Source of the DNA: BOG-908 sp964250925
GTDB taxonomy: Bacteria; Pseudomonadota; Alphaproteobacteria; Acetobacterales; Acetobacteraceae
Assembly: GCA_964250925.1 (NCBI GenBank)
Contig: CAXUHU010000006.1
Location: 1-63,535, forward strand
Direction: 5' to 3'
Length of the DNA: 63,535 nucleotides
Position 1 is the stretch's first letter. The number at the start of each line of letters is the position of its first letter. The position numbers and the translations under genes are program-made. This document shows positions 53,255-62,460 of this stretch, one piece after another. The notes below the pieces were generated by a model. It saw only the letters and a list, made by a program, of their open reading frames with translations. It was not told the DNA's origin and ran no database searches.

Positions 53255-54459
53255 CAGGCAGCGTTCAGCCAGTCGAGCAGGTTGCGCTCCTGCGCGCCGA
53301 ACGCGTGCTCCTCGCGCTTGCCGGCGGGCGTCATCGGCGCCTTGAAGAAGATGCCCAGCTGTTCCTGGATGCCGCCCCGGCCGCGCTGTTTGGCCAGATC
53401 GAGTACGCGGGCGATCTCGATAACCAGGGGTGCGGCCAGGATGCTGTCGCGGCAGAGGAAGTTGACCTTCATCTGCATCTTCTGGCCCATGAAGCCGACC
53501 AGGTCGATGTTGTCCCAGGCTTCCTTGTTGTCGCCGCGCGGCTTGTAATACTGGATGTTCACCAGGTGGTCTTCCACGTGGTAACCCAGGATGTCGTCCA
53601 GCACGGAGCCCTTGGTGTTCAGCTTGGATTGCAGGCTGTCCGCATTGTCCAGCGCCAGGCCGTCGCGGTTGCCCAGGATGTTGGTCGAGAACCACCCCTC
53701 CACATACAGCGAGCGGGCGCGGAAAGCCGGTGCCAGCACGGTCTTGATGAAGGTCTGGCCGGTCTTGCCGTCCTTGCCGGCCACCGGCACGCAACGCTCC
53801 TCGGCCAGCTTGGTCAGGGCCGGGATGTCGGCCGCCAGGCTTGGGGTGAAGTTGCCGTAGGGCACCCCCTCCATGATGGCGGCGTAGGCGTAGAGCATGG
53901 CCGGACTGATCGCCGCGTCGTCGGCATCGAGGCCGCGCTCGAAGGAAGCGGCCGATTGCAGCACATCGAGAGTCAGGTCAGGCCAGCGCTCGACCGAGGC
54001 GAGGTTGACCATCACCAGGTTGGCAATGCCAGTGTCGCCGCTGTACTGGCGTATGTTGCCGCGTATCTGCTCGACCGCGGAGCGATGGCCGCCACGCAGC
54101 GTGTTCGAGCCGTGGATGTTGCGGCAGTAATCGCGGCTGCCGGCGGCCGGCCAGGGGCGCATGGTGCGCAAGCGGCCCTCCACCTGATCGCTCTGGTCGC
54201 GGTCGAGCACGCGGTGTTCGCGGACGGCGGCGGCCAGGTCGTCGTCGCGCACGTCCCAGCCGGCAAAGTGCATGTTGCGGTAGGGGGCGAGGCCGGCCGC
54301 GCCGACATTGGCGAGCGGCAGCCCGGCCAGGTCGTTCGAACCTGCCCGCAGGAGTTCAATACCCGCCACCGCGGTGCTGGCCACCGCGCCGCCCAGCCCC
54401 ACGACCAGCACCCCAAGCCGGCGACCGAGTTGGGCTGCATCCACATGTGTGTCGGGCAT
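53254..54459 (-). CDS. ino1: Inositol-3-phosphate synthase (Ino1)
   Basis: This 401-residue NAD-dependent enzyme makes L-myo-inositol phosphate from glucose-6-phosphate. The Rossmann motif VLVVGLGGAVASTAVAGIEL is near the N-terminus, followed by GSNDLAGLPLANVGAAGLAP. The active-site region includes PVAGKDGKTGQTFIKTVLAP (Lys residues) and GNRDGLALDNADSLQSKLNT (Asn/Lys). EDHLVNIQYYKPRGDNKEAW is typical of the family. Such enzymes are rare in Proteobacteria. It heads the nine-gene operon, and the 287 bp upstream must hold the promoter. The ATG at 54459 (MPDTHVDAAQL) has AGGA upstream. Confidence 0.92.
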   Translation of the reverse strand: MPDTHVDAAQLGRRLGVLVVGLGGAVASTAVAGIELLRAGSNDLAGLPLANVGAAGLAPYRNMHFAGWDVRDDDLAAAVREHRVLDRDQSDQVEGRLRTMRPWPAAGSRDYCRNIHGSNTLRGGHRSAVEQIRGNIRQYSGDTGIANLVMVNLASVERWPDLTLDVLQSAASFERGLDADDAAISPAMLYAYAAIMEGVPYGNFTPSLAADIPALTKLAEERCVPVAGKDGKTGQTFIKTVLAPAFRARSLYVEGWFSTNILGNRDGLALDNADSLQSKLNTKGSVLDDILGYHVEDHLVNIQYYKPRGDNKEAWDNIDLVGFMGQKMQMKVNFLCRDSILAAPLVIEIARVLDLAKQRGRGGIQEQLGIFFKAPMTPAGKREEHAFGAQERNLLDWLNAA

Positions 54460-54746
54460 CGGAGTCCTGAGCTTGGTTGAGACGGTGTTGGTCCGCCGGG
54501 CGGCGAACGGGCTGCACATTGGGCGATCTCAACTGTTTGTAAATACCGGCTGCCGCCGTGCGACGTAAGGACGGCCTATGGATCAGTCGCAAAAATGTTA
54601 TCGGACGACAAACCTAGGAATTACCAGCGCGATACACATGCCGACCCAAGGTGATGTCCGTTCGGCCACGCCGGCGGTACTTGCTGCTGAGTCACGTGTA
54701 CTTGGGAATACAATCCCGAATGACAGTCACCTCAGCCTGGCCACCG
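54460..54746. promoter_or_regulatory. Upstream region of the inositol operon
   Basis: These 287 bp lie between the GGDEF-EAL stop and the Ino1 start, both leftward. The region is less GC-rich than its surroundings around 54580-54620 and holds no credible gene. I see no unambiguous -35/-10 or operator, so this is only the place where the operon promoter must be. Confidence 0.4.
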
Positions 54747-57260
54747 CTAACCTTGTCCAGCCCGGGCCAACTGCCTGGTTAGCCTCGTTGCGATCGTCGC
54801 GGGCGATACGGGACGGCCGACCAGATAACCCTGCACATAGCGGCAGCCCGCATCGCGGAGGATCTGCAGTTCGGCTTCGTCTTCGACGCCCTCGGCCACG
54901 ACATCAAGCTGGATGCTCGCCGCGAGCCGCGTAATGGCCTCCACGATCGCGACGGTGCGCGGCCGGGTCAGCAGGCGGGAGACAAACGAGCGGTCGATCT
55001 TGATCGTGTTGATATCGTAGCGGTCGAGGTAGCTCAGCGAGGAGTATCCTGTGCCGAAATCGTCGAGCGCCACGCGCACCCCGAACTGCCGGATGCGGCG
55101 CAGTATCTCCGCGGCCGTCTCAGGTTGCCTAATCAAGATGCTTTCCGTCACCTCGAGCTGCACCGATCGCGGGTCGATCCCGAGGAGGCCTATGGTCTCC
55201 TCCATCTCGGTCACGAAGCTCTGGTCCCGCAATTCCTCGCCGGACGCATTCAAGCTCATGCGCAGATCCAACGTGGGAAATGCCCGGCGCAACGCGCCCA
55301 ACTGCTCGCAGGCTTCCTGCAAGACCCAGCGGCCGATCTCCTTGATCAGACCGATCTCTTCGGCCACGGGAATGAAGTATCCGGGCGACACCAAACCGCG
55401 CGTGGGATGCTGCCAGCGTATCAGCGCTTCCACCCCGACGATGGCTTTCGTCTGCGCATCGCAAATAGGCTGGTAATCCAGGACGAATTCGCGGCGCGCG
55501 AGGGCATTGCGCAGATCGGTGCGCAGTTCCAGGGCTTCCACGGCGCTGTCGCGCATTGCGGAGTTGAATTCGGCATAGCCGCCCGAATCGGTGTGCTTGG
55601 CGAAGTACATGGCTGTATCGGCGTCGCGCAGCAGGGTTTCGGGCACGCTGTGGCCGGCGCTTGCGGCAACGCCGATGCTGCACGACGAGAACACCTCGCG
55701 CGCGCCGAGCATCACCGGTTGCCGCATCGCTTCGATGATGCGCGCCGCGGTGTCCACGGCCGTCTGGGCGGCCTGGTCGTCTTCGACGATGATCGCAAAC
55801 TCGTCGCCGCCCAGCCGCGCCAGGGTGTCCTGCGGACGAACACACGTGGCCAGGCGGCTCGCGACCTGCACCAGCAGCGCGTCGCCTGACTGGTGGCCGA
55901 GGCTGTCGTTGACCAGCTTGAAGCGGTCGAGGTCTAGGAACAGCACTGCGCAGCCCGCCTGTGATCCGGCCTCGGCCGCGCCGAGCGCCACGACCAGCCG
56001 GTCCATCAGAAAGGCGCGGCTGCGCAGGCCTGTCAGGTCGTCGTGAAACGCCATGTAGAGCAGCCGCTCTTCGACCCGCTTGCGCTCCTGGATCTCGGAC
56101 TCCAGGGCGCGGGCGTGATCCTTGAGATCCTGCACATCGGTGGTGGTGCCGAGCCACTCCACGATCCGCCCCGCCTCGTCGCGCACCGGCATGGATTGCG
56201 TGCGGTGCCACACATAGGCGCCATCGGCCGCGCGCCGCACACGGAACTCCACGTCGAGCATGCCGTGGTCCTGGGCTTTCTCCCAGGCCGCCAGCGCGGC
56301 GGGGCGGTCATCCGGATGCACCGCATCCAGCCAGCCGCGGCCCTGGCTCTCGTCCTGGCTCAGGCCGGTGTAGTCGATCCATTGCGGACTCGCCCAAATC
56401 CACCGGCCTCTGTTGCAGGACCGCCAGAGCAGATGCGGGACGCCTTCGACCAGCGTGCGCAGTTGCCGCTCCGCCTCGACGACGTGCGTCTGCAGCGCCC
56501 GCAGGTCGTGCACGTCGGTGGAACTGCCCACCCAGTCAGGCGGCTGGCCGGGCAAACCCTGCAGCGGTGCCGCGCGAGTCTGATGCCAGCGGTAGGTGCC
56601 GCTGGCGGCGTGCCTGATGCGATGTTCGACGGCATAGGACCCGTTGGCGGCCGCCGCCGCCCACTGCGCCAATGTGGCCGCACGATCGTCCGGGCAGATA
56701 GCCTCGACCCAGCCGAGCCCCAGGCTCTCCTCGGCCGACAGACCGGTATAGTCCGTCCAGTTCGGGCTGGTGGCGACGCGCTCTCCCAGGCTGCCGCCAA
56801 GGAAGACGGCATGCCGAGGGCTGGCGGCCAGCGCACGGAACCGCGCCTCGTTCGCCCCCGTCTGCTCGGCATCTTGCCTCTGTGCGGTCCTGTCCTGCAC
56901 GATCTTGACGAAGCCCTTGGCCGGCGGGGCCAGCTTGGTCAGCAGGCCGGCACCCCAGAAGCGGGAGCCGTCGTGCCGCATGTGCCAGCGCTCGTCTTCT
57001 GCGCGGCCGCAGGCGAGCGCCATCTGCATCTCGGCCTGCGGCACCCCACGAAGCCTGTCCTCGGGCGTGAAGACCGCCTCGACGTTCCGGCCGGTCACGG
57101 CTGATGCCGGATGGCCGAACAGGCGCTCGGCGCCCTTGTTCCAGTAGAAGACGAGGCCCTGGGGGTCGAAGGCCAGGATGGCGTGATCGAGAATGCTGTC
57201 GGTGAGGGCCGCCAGCAGATCGGCGCTACTCAAACCGCTCGATTGTGACGCTTCGGCCAT
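54747..57260 (-). CDS. Three-PAS GGDEF-EAL cyclic-di-GMP regulator
   Basis: The protein has 837 residues. Three PAS/PAC modules (about residues 20-130, 140-250 and 270-385; for example LVFYWNKGAERLFGHPASAV and WASPQWIDYTGLSQDES) precede GGDEF and EAL domains. The cyclase site RLGGDEFAIIV is intact (about residue 483). The EAL domain keeps VEALIRWQHPTRG (about residue 609), LEVTESILI, ALDDFGTGYSSLSYL and VVAEGVEDEAEL. No membrane helix is evident, so it is cytosolic. I chose the ATG at 57260 because GGAGG lies 6 nt upstream; the ATG at 57281 has no ribosome-binding site. Confidence 0.92.
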   Translation of the reverse strand: MAEASQSSGLSSADLLAALTDSILDHAILAFDPQGLVFYWNKGAERLFGHPASAVTGRNVEAVFTPEDRLRGVPQAEMQMALACGRAEDERWHMRHDGSRFWGAGLLTKLAPPAKGFVKIVQDRTAQRQDAEQTGANEARFRALAASPRHAVFLGGSLGERVATSPNWTDYTGLSAEESLGLGWVEAICPDDRAATLAQWAAAAANGSYAVEHRIRHAASGTYRWHQTRAAPLQGLPGQPPDWVGSSTDVHDLRALQTHVVEAERQLRTLVEGVPHLLWRSCNRGRWIWASPQWIDYTGLSQDESQGRGWLDAVHPDDRPAALAAWEKAQDHGMLDVEFRVRRAADGAYVWHRTQSMPVRDEAGRIVEWLGTTTDVQDLKDHARALESEIQERKRVEERLLYMAFHDDLTGLRSRAFLMDRLVVALGAAEAGSQAGCAVLFLDLDRFKLVNDSLGHQSGDALLVQVASRLATCVRPQDTLARLGGDEFAIIVEDDQAAQTAVDTAARIIEAMRQPVMLGAREVFSSCSIGVAASAGHSVPETLLRDADTAMYFAKHTDSGGYAEFNSAMRDSAVEALELRTDLRNALARREFVLDYQPICDAQTKAIVGVEALIRWQHPTRGLVSPGYFIPVAEEIGLIKEIGRWVLQEACEQLGALRRAFPTLDLRMSLNASGEELRDQSFVTEMEETIGLLGIDPRSVQLEVTESILIRQPETAAEILRRIRQFGVRVALDDFGTGYSSLSYLDRYDINTIKIDRSFVSRLLTRPRTVAIVEAITRLAASIQLDVVAEGVEDEAELQILRDAGCRYVQGYLVGRPVSPATIATRLTRQLARAGQG

Positions 57261-57368
57261 CCTAACCTCCCGGATGGTCATTTATGCACGCAATGAAAAT
57301 TGTCGCGGAAGATGATGCGTCCCGTCATCACATTCACGCGCGGGTTGTAGCCCGCTTACATTGTCGGT

Positions 57369-58376
57369 TCAGTAGAGTGACGGCGCCCAGAGCAGGCCGC
57401 CTTGCGTCCAGGGCTTGTTGGGGCCGCGTGCGAGGCCGACCGCCGACGCCTCGCCCAGGTCGCGCCCGAACATCTCGCCGTAATTGCCGACCGCATCGAT
57501 CACCCGCATGCCCCAGCCTTCCGGCAGGCCCAGGCCGCCCGCGGCACTTCGGCGGGTGCCCAGCAGGATGCGGACCGTGTCGTCGCCCGACCGGGCCATG
57601 CGTGCGGTGTTGGCCTGGGTGACGCCGGACATCTCGGCCTGGACCAGCGCGAACAACGTCCAGTCGACCACCCGCGCCCACGCCGCGTCGCCGGCCTGCA
57701 CCACCGGCGACAGCGGATCGAGGGTGATGCGCTCGGGCAGGATGATGAAGTCACGGACCTGCCCGTGGAAGCCAGTGCGGCCGCCGGCGAGCGCCGTGAC
57801 ATCGCCCGTCTGCGCGCGGCAGTGGCCGGTGACGAGGGCTGCCTGCATCTCCCCCATCTCCTCGAACGGAAAGGGCCGGAATGCGATGCCGCGCGCGCCC
57901 AGCTCGCGGGTCGCAGCCTCCTCGGCACGGGTGCCGCCGATGAAGCAGACCGGTTTGCCGGCCAAATCCGCGAGGCTGGCGATACCCGCGTCGCGGCGCA
58001 CCAGAAACCCCTGGCCGTCGAACAGGACGGGTTGGGTGAACGCCACGCCGTAGCGGGCCGCCAGGCCGGGGTTGGGCGAGGCGCCGACCAGCAGAGCGAT
58101 GCGGCCCTGCTGCAACGCCGCCATGCCCTCCTGCTCGTCGGGGAAGCCATAGACGGTGGCGTGCCGCGCGTCGCCGAACAGGGCGGCGGCCACCGCGCGA
58201 CAGAAATCCGCGCCGAACGCCTGCGTTCGGCCGTGGGTGTCGTCCTTGGTGTAGTCGCCCGGCTCGGTGATGCTGCCGCAGGCAAGCGTGCCCGCTTCGC
58301 GCACCCGGTCGAACACCGCGCCGGCACGGGCCGTTCCGGACACTAGAAGCAGGCCTAGCAGGACGCCTTTAAGCAA
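57369..58376 (-). CDS. Amino-acid ABC transporter substrate-binding protein, AapJ-like
   Basis: The 335-residue periplasmic binding protein belongs to solute-binding family 3. After the signal peptide (LLGLLLVSGTARA) comes REAGTLACGSITEPGDYTKD, then DFCRAVAAALFGDARHATVY. SLADLAGKPVCFIGGTRAEE and the C-terminal LPEGWGMRVIDAVGNYGEMF complete the AapJ-type pattern. It probably binds a polar amino acid, but no permease or ATPase gene is adjacent, so it is an orphan receptor here. I chose the TTG at 58376 because GGGGAGG precedes it and a compact signal peptide follows; a GTG at 58442 would add 22 residues. Confidence 0.86.
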   Translation of the reverse strand: MLKGVLLGLLLVSGTARAGAVFDRVREAGTLACGSITEPGDYTKDDTHGRTQAFGADFCRAVAAALFGDARHATVYGFPDEQEGMAALQQGRIALLVGASPNPGLAARYGVAFTQPVLFDGQGFLVRRDAGIASLADLAGKPVCFIGGTRAEEAATRELGARGIAFRPFPFEEMGEMQAALVTGHCRAQTGDVTALAGGRTGFHGQVRDFIILPERITLDPLSPVVQAGDAAWARVVDWTLFALVQAEMSGVTQANTARMARSGDDTVRILLGTRRSAAGGLGLPEGWGMRVIDAVGNYGEMFGRDLGEASAVGLARGPNKPWTQGGLLWAPSLY

Positions 58377-58455
58377 GCGGAGGCCTCCCCAATACCGACC
58401 AGAGCGGACGGGGCAGGCTCTCGCCCACCCCAACTCGCTCACCCGATCGAAGCGC

Positions 58456-60495
58456 TCAGCCGCCCCAGCCCGGCGTGGTCGGCAGACCTGGGGTGGTGCC
58501 TGGGCGCGGGTTGAAGTCAGGCGGCGCCGGGTCGGTCAACGCGCCGCCGACGTAGTCGGTCGGCACGATGTTCAGAGTGGCACAACCCTGGCCACCGTAT
58601 TGCGGCAGGGTGTGGGCGGCGCTGGCCGGGATTTCGGCATACTCGGCCGGCAGCTTGGCAGCGGTGCCGGACAGGCGTGCATTGTCGAACGCCTCCGTCA
58701 GGTCGCCGATGCTCGGGTCGGCATCGAACGGGGTCATGTTCGGCTGGCCGAACTCGCTCTGGCCCAGCTTGCGGGCGCGCTTCTCGTCGGGCAGCAGCTC
58801 GAGCGGCCGCAGACCGAAGATCGTGTTGATCAGTTTGATGACCGAGGTGTGCTCGCTGTAGCGGTGCGAGATCTTGTGCACCGCAGAAAAGGGCGAGATC
58901 ACGATGGCCGGGATGCGCTGGCTGGCCTCGTTCGGATTGCCGAAGCTGTCATAGTTGCGCGTCGATTCGGGCACGTGGTCGTAGAGCCCGTCGGTCTCGT
59001 CATACGTTATGACGATGGCGCTCTGGTTCCAGTACGGGCTGGAGGCGATCGCGTTGATCTCGTCGGCCACCAGCGCCTCGGCAATCTGGGCGTCCGAGTA
59101 GCCCGGATGGTCGTCGCTGCCGACGAAGTTGGTTTGCACGGTGGCGTTCGGATCGACCGGCAGCAGGCCGTCGTTGTTGCCATAGCCGCCGCGCACGTAG
59201 AACACGCCGCCGCCGGGCAGCTTGCGGGCGCCGATATCAGAGAAGAAATCGCCAAGCCCGTGCAGGTTGTTGTTCAGCACGTGGGTGTTGTCGCCCAGGT
59301 AGCCGAAATATTGCGGCCCGTTATGGTGGGTGATGTAGGTGCTGTAGCTGGCCGCACCGGTGCCGTCGGTCGGCTCGTGGTCGTAGCCTTCCTGGTACCA
59401 GCCCCAATGGACAGGCGTGTCGGCAGCGCCGATCACCTTGATGTCGCTTTGCACGTCAGACAGGTCGAGGGCCGGATTCTCGTCGTGCTGGATGATCGTG
59501 TTGATGTCGCTGCCCATGAAGGAGAGCGGCAGGGTGGCGTAGGTCTGGTTCAGTGCCGGGACGGCGGGCGATTCGTCGTTCGGGCCGTAGGGCGGCTTGA
59601 CCGGAGAATTGTCGAAGTTGGATCCGGCATAGGGGCCATCGTCGTTCAGCATAGGCAGGCCGCCGCTTTCCATGACGGTGGGGCTGCTGCTGTTGCTGCC
59701 GGCCAGCGCCGGATGCAGCGCCAACTGCGTCAAACCATTCTGGCCGGAGATCATGGCGATGGCGTTCGGCGTGGAGGCCGAGGTGATGGACATGTGGAAG
59801 TTGTCCATCAGCGTGAAGCGGTCGGCATACTGCCACAGGAACGGGATGGTGTCGCAGTCGAGGTGGCTCATCACCAGCTCGGCCTTCTGCTTCTGCGCCA
59901 GCGTCGGCGGCGGCAGGCTGGACAGCGGCGCGCCGGTGGTGCGCGAGACGATGTTGCCGCTGGAATCCGTGGTCAGCCCCTCGGCATTCAGCGCGAAACG
60001 GTCGTTCAGGGTTACGCCGTTCACCAGGTGCTCGTCGTTGACGATGCCGGTGTGGCTGTGATCGACGCTGTCGGTATCCATCGGGTAGAGCGGCACGGTG
60101 TTGCCGTTGGTGTCGGTCACCGATTGCGGGATCTTGAAAGGCGAGATGGTGCCGACGGAGCCGTCGGTGTTGACGATCTTCTGGGTGTAGCCCGGTTGGC
60201 TGCCGCCGGGCACCAGCCCGTTGGCGCCGGGGAAGGTGCCGAAATGCTGGTCGAAGGAGCGGTTTTCCTGGAACAGCACGAAGACATACTTCACGTTCTG
60301 CCGCAGCAGGGCGATTTTCTGGGCGGCCGTCAGGCTCGGCTCGGAGGCGTCCGTCACCTGCATCGCGGTCACCGCCGCGCTGGAGGGCGGTCCGGTCACC
60401 AGGTCGGGGGTGGCCGCCAGCAGCAGGGTCGGCTGCATCAGGCCAAGGGTGGCGGCGGCGGCGCAGGTCGTGCGCCACATCTGCTTGCGGGTCAT
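58456..60495 (-). CDS. Secreted phospholipase C / acid phosphatase family phosphoesterase
   Basis: This 679-residue member of the phosphoesterase family (PF04185) includes bacterial phospholipases C and acid phosphatase AcpA. After an N-terminal signal (TTCAAAATLGLMQPTLLLA), the metal-site strand FVLFQENRSFDQHFGTFPG contains Glu-Asn. SVDHSHTGIVND, VMSHLDCDTIPFLWQYADRF, VITYDETDGLYDHVP and ISHRYSEHTSVIKLI are further active-site blocks. The C-terminus is a Pro/Gly-rich tail (TTPGLPTTPGWGG). It probably releases phosphate or a phospho-head group outside the inner membrane. The ATG at 60495 has AGGAG upstream. Confidence 0.88.
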   Translation of the reverse strand: MTRKQMWRTTCAAAATLGLMQPTLLLAATPDLVTGPPSSAAVTAMQVTDASEPSLTAAQKIALLRQNVKYVFVLFQENRSFDQHFGTFPGANGLVPGGSQPGYTQKIVNTDGSVGTISPFKIPQSVTDTNGNTVPLYPMDTDSVDHSHTGIVNDEHLVNGVTLNDRFALNAEGLTTDSSGNIVSRTTGAPLSSLPPPTLAQKQKAELVMSHLDCDTIPFLWQYADRFTLMDNFHMSITSASTPNAIAMISGQNGLTQLALHPALAGSNSSSPTVMESGGLPMLNDDGPYAGSNFDNSPVKPPYGPNDESPAVPALNQTYATLPLSFMGSDINTIIQHDENPALDLSDVQSDIKVIGAADTPVHWGWYQEGYDHEPTDGTGAASYSTYITHHNGPQYFGYLGDNTHVLNNNLHGLGDFFSDIGARKLPGGGVFYVRGGYGNNDGLLPVDPNATVQTNFVGSDDHPGYSDAQIAEALVADEINAIASSPYWNQSAIVITYDETDGLYDHVPESTRNYDSFGNPNEASQRIPAIVISPFSAVHKISHRYSEHTSVIKLINTIFGLRPLELLPDEKRARKLGQSEFGQPNMTPFDADPSIGDLTEAFDNARLSGTAAKLPAEYAEIPASAAHTLPQYGGQGCATLNIVPTDYVGGALTDPAPPDFNPRPGTTPGLPTTPGWGG

Positions 60496-60722
60496 GGTCC
60501 TAGTCTCCTGCGGGGATGGCGTTGCCGCCCGCGCGGAAACTGGTCCGGTGGCGCATGGCGAACAACCGCATTTGCGTGACGGTATGGTTGCAGCACGGTG
60601 ACCACGCGGCCGTGAGGCGGCTCGATCGTCCTCACGCCGACGATGGCCGTCAGCGCGCTCACCCTGCGTGTTTGAGCATGCACTATTCCTACTAGGGTTC
60701 ATCCGGTCCGCGTGAGATTGCC

Positions 60723-61328
60723 CTAATTGGTGGGTTGCTGCGCCTGTTGCGCCTGCTGGGTCATGCGGGCGATGAACTCCTCCGAGGTCGGCATCTTCGG
60801 CATCACCGGCCGGTAGGGGACATGGCTGTTCAGGCGATCCATGATGCTGGGACTGGGCGGGGTCACGCTCGCAAAGCCGCTGCCTGGCCGGTTGGAGTCG
60901 AAGCTCAGCCCAACAACTCGCCGGCCGTCCGGACCGGCCAGCGTGACCTGCTGGCCGGCAATGGCCAGGATCGTGTAGGGGCCGATCCGGTCGCCTTCCC
61001 GACAGGCAGCCGGGTGGCCCTGCCGGTCGAAGATGGCGCGGCGGTAGGACGCTGTGACGACGATGCCCGACAGCCGGGGCAGCGTCTCGGCGCTGGCTGC
61101 GGCCGATCCGCGGGATTGGGGCGGTGGACGGCGATCTTTTGCAAAAAGCGGGCGGGCGAGGATGAGGCCAGCATCCTGCGTGGCGTGCTCACCTGGTGAG
61201 GCGGCGCGAGACGGGGCGCAGCGGGCCGGCGTGGAGGACAGCGCCATGATGCACAGCAGCATCGTAGCAATACAGACCAGAGGTCGTTGCCGAGCGCGGC
61301 ATCCAGCCGTCGTTCCATAAAGATACAT
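60723..61328 (-). CDS. Secreted GspN/GspC-like protein, tentative
   Basis: The protein of about 201 residues has an N-terminal hydrophobic segment (LVCIATMLLCIMALSS). ILARPLFAKDRRPP then leads into a beta-rich domain, LSGIVVTASYRRAIFDRQGH and DRIGPYTILAIAGQQVTLAG, that resembles the homology region of type II secretion proteins N or C. The C-terminus is Gln-rich (MTQQAQQAQQPTN). No other gsp gene is in the window, so its role is uncertain. The start is ambiguous: the ATG at 61328 gives a plausible signal peptide, the ATG at 61400 adds 24 residues. It is divergent from the ferritin-like genes. Confidence 0.6.
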   Translation of the reverse strand: MYLYGTTAGCRARQRPLVCIATMLLCIMALSSTPARCAPSRAASPGEHATQDAGLILARPLFAKDRRPPPQSRGSAAASAETLPRLSGIVVTASYRRAIFDRQGHPAACREGDRIGPYTILAIAGQQVTLAGPDGRRVVGLSFDSNRPGSGFASVTPPSPSIMDRLNSHVPYRPVMPKMPTSEEFIARMTQQAQQAQQPTN

Positions 61329-61520
61329 GGTGCAATAGTCTGCAACAAAGCTGTCGATGCAGCGCCGTATCACATTAACTTTATGCATCTGCCCGGTCAT
61401 CTCATGCGTAAGTTGGTGAGGGCCGGCCAGGGTATGGCTTCGGCCCCGTCCTAGTCGGATGCTGATTTCAGGTTTATGGAGCAGCGTCTGTCATCTTTTA
61501 CATCCTCGGGAGCATTGTCC

Positions 61521-62414
61521 ATGACCTACGACATGGCCGGCGACGGCGCCGACAGCAAAAGGCTGCTCGGCCGTCTCGGCGCTGGCGCGCTGGCGTTCAG
61601 CGCGATGGCATCACTCGGTGCCAAGGCTGCCAGTGCGGCGACCACCACTTACACCGACGTCGACATCCTCAATTTCGCCCTCAACCTCGAATACCTCGAG
61701 GCGGAATACTACCTGCGTGCGGTCACGGGCGCTGGCTTGCCGTCCTCGCTGACGGGCAACACGACGTCTACGGTGGACGCACCAGCCACGACGCTCGTAC
61801 CGTTCCAGACGCCCGCGATTGCCGGATGGGCGCAGAAGATCGCGGTTGACGAGTATGCGCATGTTAACTTCCTGAAGGTTGCGCTCGGTGGCAGCGCCGT
61901 CGTTGAGCCGGCGATCGACTTCGTCTCGAGCTTCACCACGCTGGCCTCCAAAGCGGGGCTCATCCCCAGCGGCGCTACGTTCGATCCGTTTGCCAGCGAG
62001 ATCGACTTCTTGATCGGCGCCTACATCTTCGAAGACGTTGGCGTAACGGCCTATGCGGGTGCGGCAGGTGCGTTGACCGAGCCAGCCAACATTGCCTACA
62101 GCGCCAGCATACTGGCCATCGAGGGTATGCATGCCGGCCTGATCCGCAGCTTCCTGGCTGAAATCGGCGGCAGCGTGGTAACCAACAAGATTTCCGCACT
62201 GCGCCAGACCCTGTCGGGTGTGACGGACAAGGGAACCGACCAGAGCGCGATGGGCGGTCTTGCGCTGACATTCGGCAACAGCGACTACAATGGCCAGGTG
62301 TATCGGCGCACGCCGCAGCAGGTGCTCAACATCGTCTACGGAGCACCGGGCGCGGGCGTGGCGAGCGGCCTGTTCTTCCCGTCGGGTATGACCGGGACGA
62401 TTACGCAGAGCTGA
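61521..62414 (+). CDS. Secreted ferritin-like domain protein, copy 1
   Basis: This 297-residue protein of the ferritin-like/desiccation-related group (PF13668) has an N-terminal signal (LGAGALAFSAMASLGAKAASA). A four-helix bundle follows, with carboxylate/His motifs LNFALNLEYLEAEYYLRAV, AVDEYAHVNFLKVAL, GAYIFEDVGVTAYAGAA and SILAIEGMHAGLIRSFL. These Glu and His residues are at positions expected for a di-iron site. The signal has Lys-Arg (SKRLLGRL) rather than two arginines, so Sec or Tat export is unclear. I chose the ATG at 61521 because GGGAG lies upstream; 61476 is an alternative. It precedes its paralogue by 46 bp. Confidence 0.85.
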   Translation: MTYDMAGDGADSKRLLGRLGAGALAFSAMASLGAKAASAATTTYTDVDILNFALNLEYLEAEYYLRAVTGAGLPSSLTGNTTSTVDAPATTLVPFQTPAIAGWAQKIAVDEYAHVNFLKVALGGSAVVEPAIDFVSSFTTLASKAGLIPSGATFDPFASEIDFLIGAYIFEDVGVTAYAGAAGALTEPANIAYSASILAIEGMHAGLIRSFLAEIGGSVVTNKISALRQTLSGVTDKGTDQSAMGGLALTFGNSDYNGQVYRRTPQQVLNIVYGAPGAGVASGLFFPSGMTGTITQS

Positions 62415-62460
62415 TGGCCGGTCCGAATACATTCAAAGAATGATCCAGGAGAAGTTTCCG

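Noticed and set aside
45079..54459. Complete mycothiol pathway
   Set aside because: No MshC-like cysteine ligase or MshD acetyltransferase is present, and the extra YcaO, MBL and methyltransferase genes do not belong to that pathway.
54578..54934. 118-codon rightward ORF upstream of the inositol operon as a precursor peptide
   Set aside because: Half of it is antisense to the EAL domain gene, it has no ribosome-binding site, and it runs opposite to the operon.
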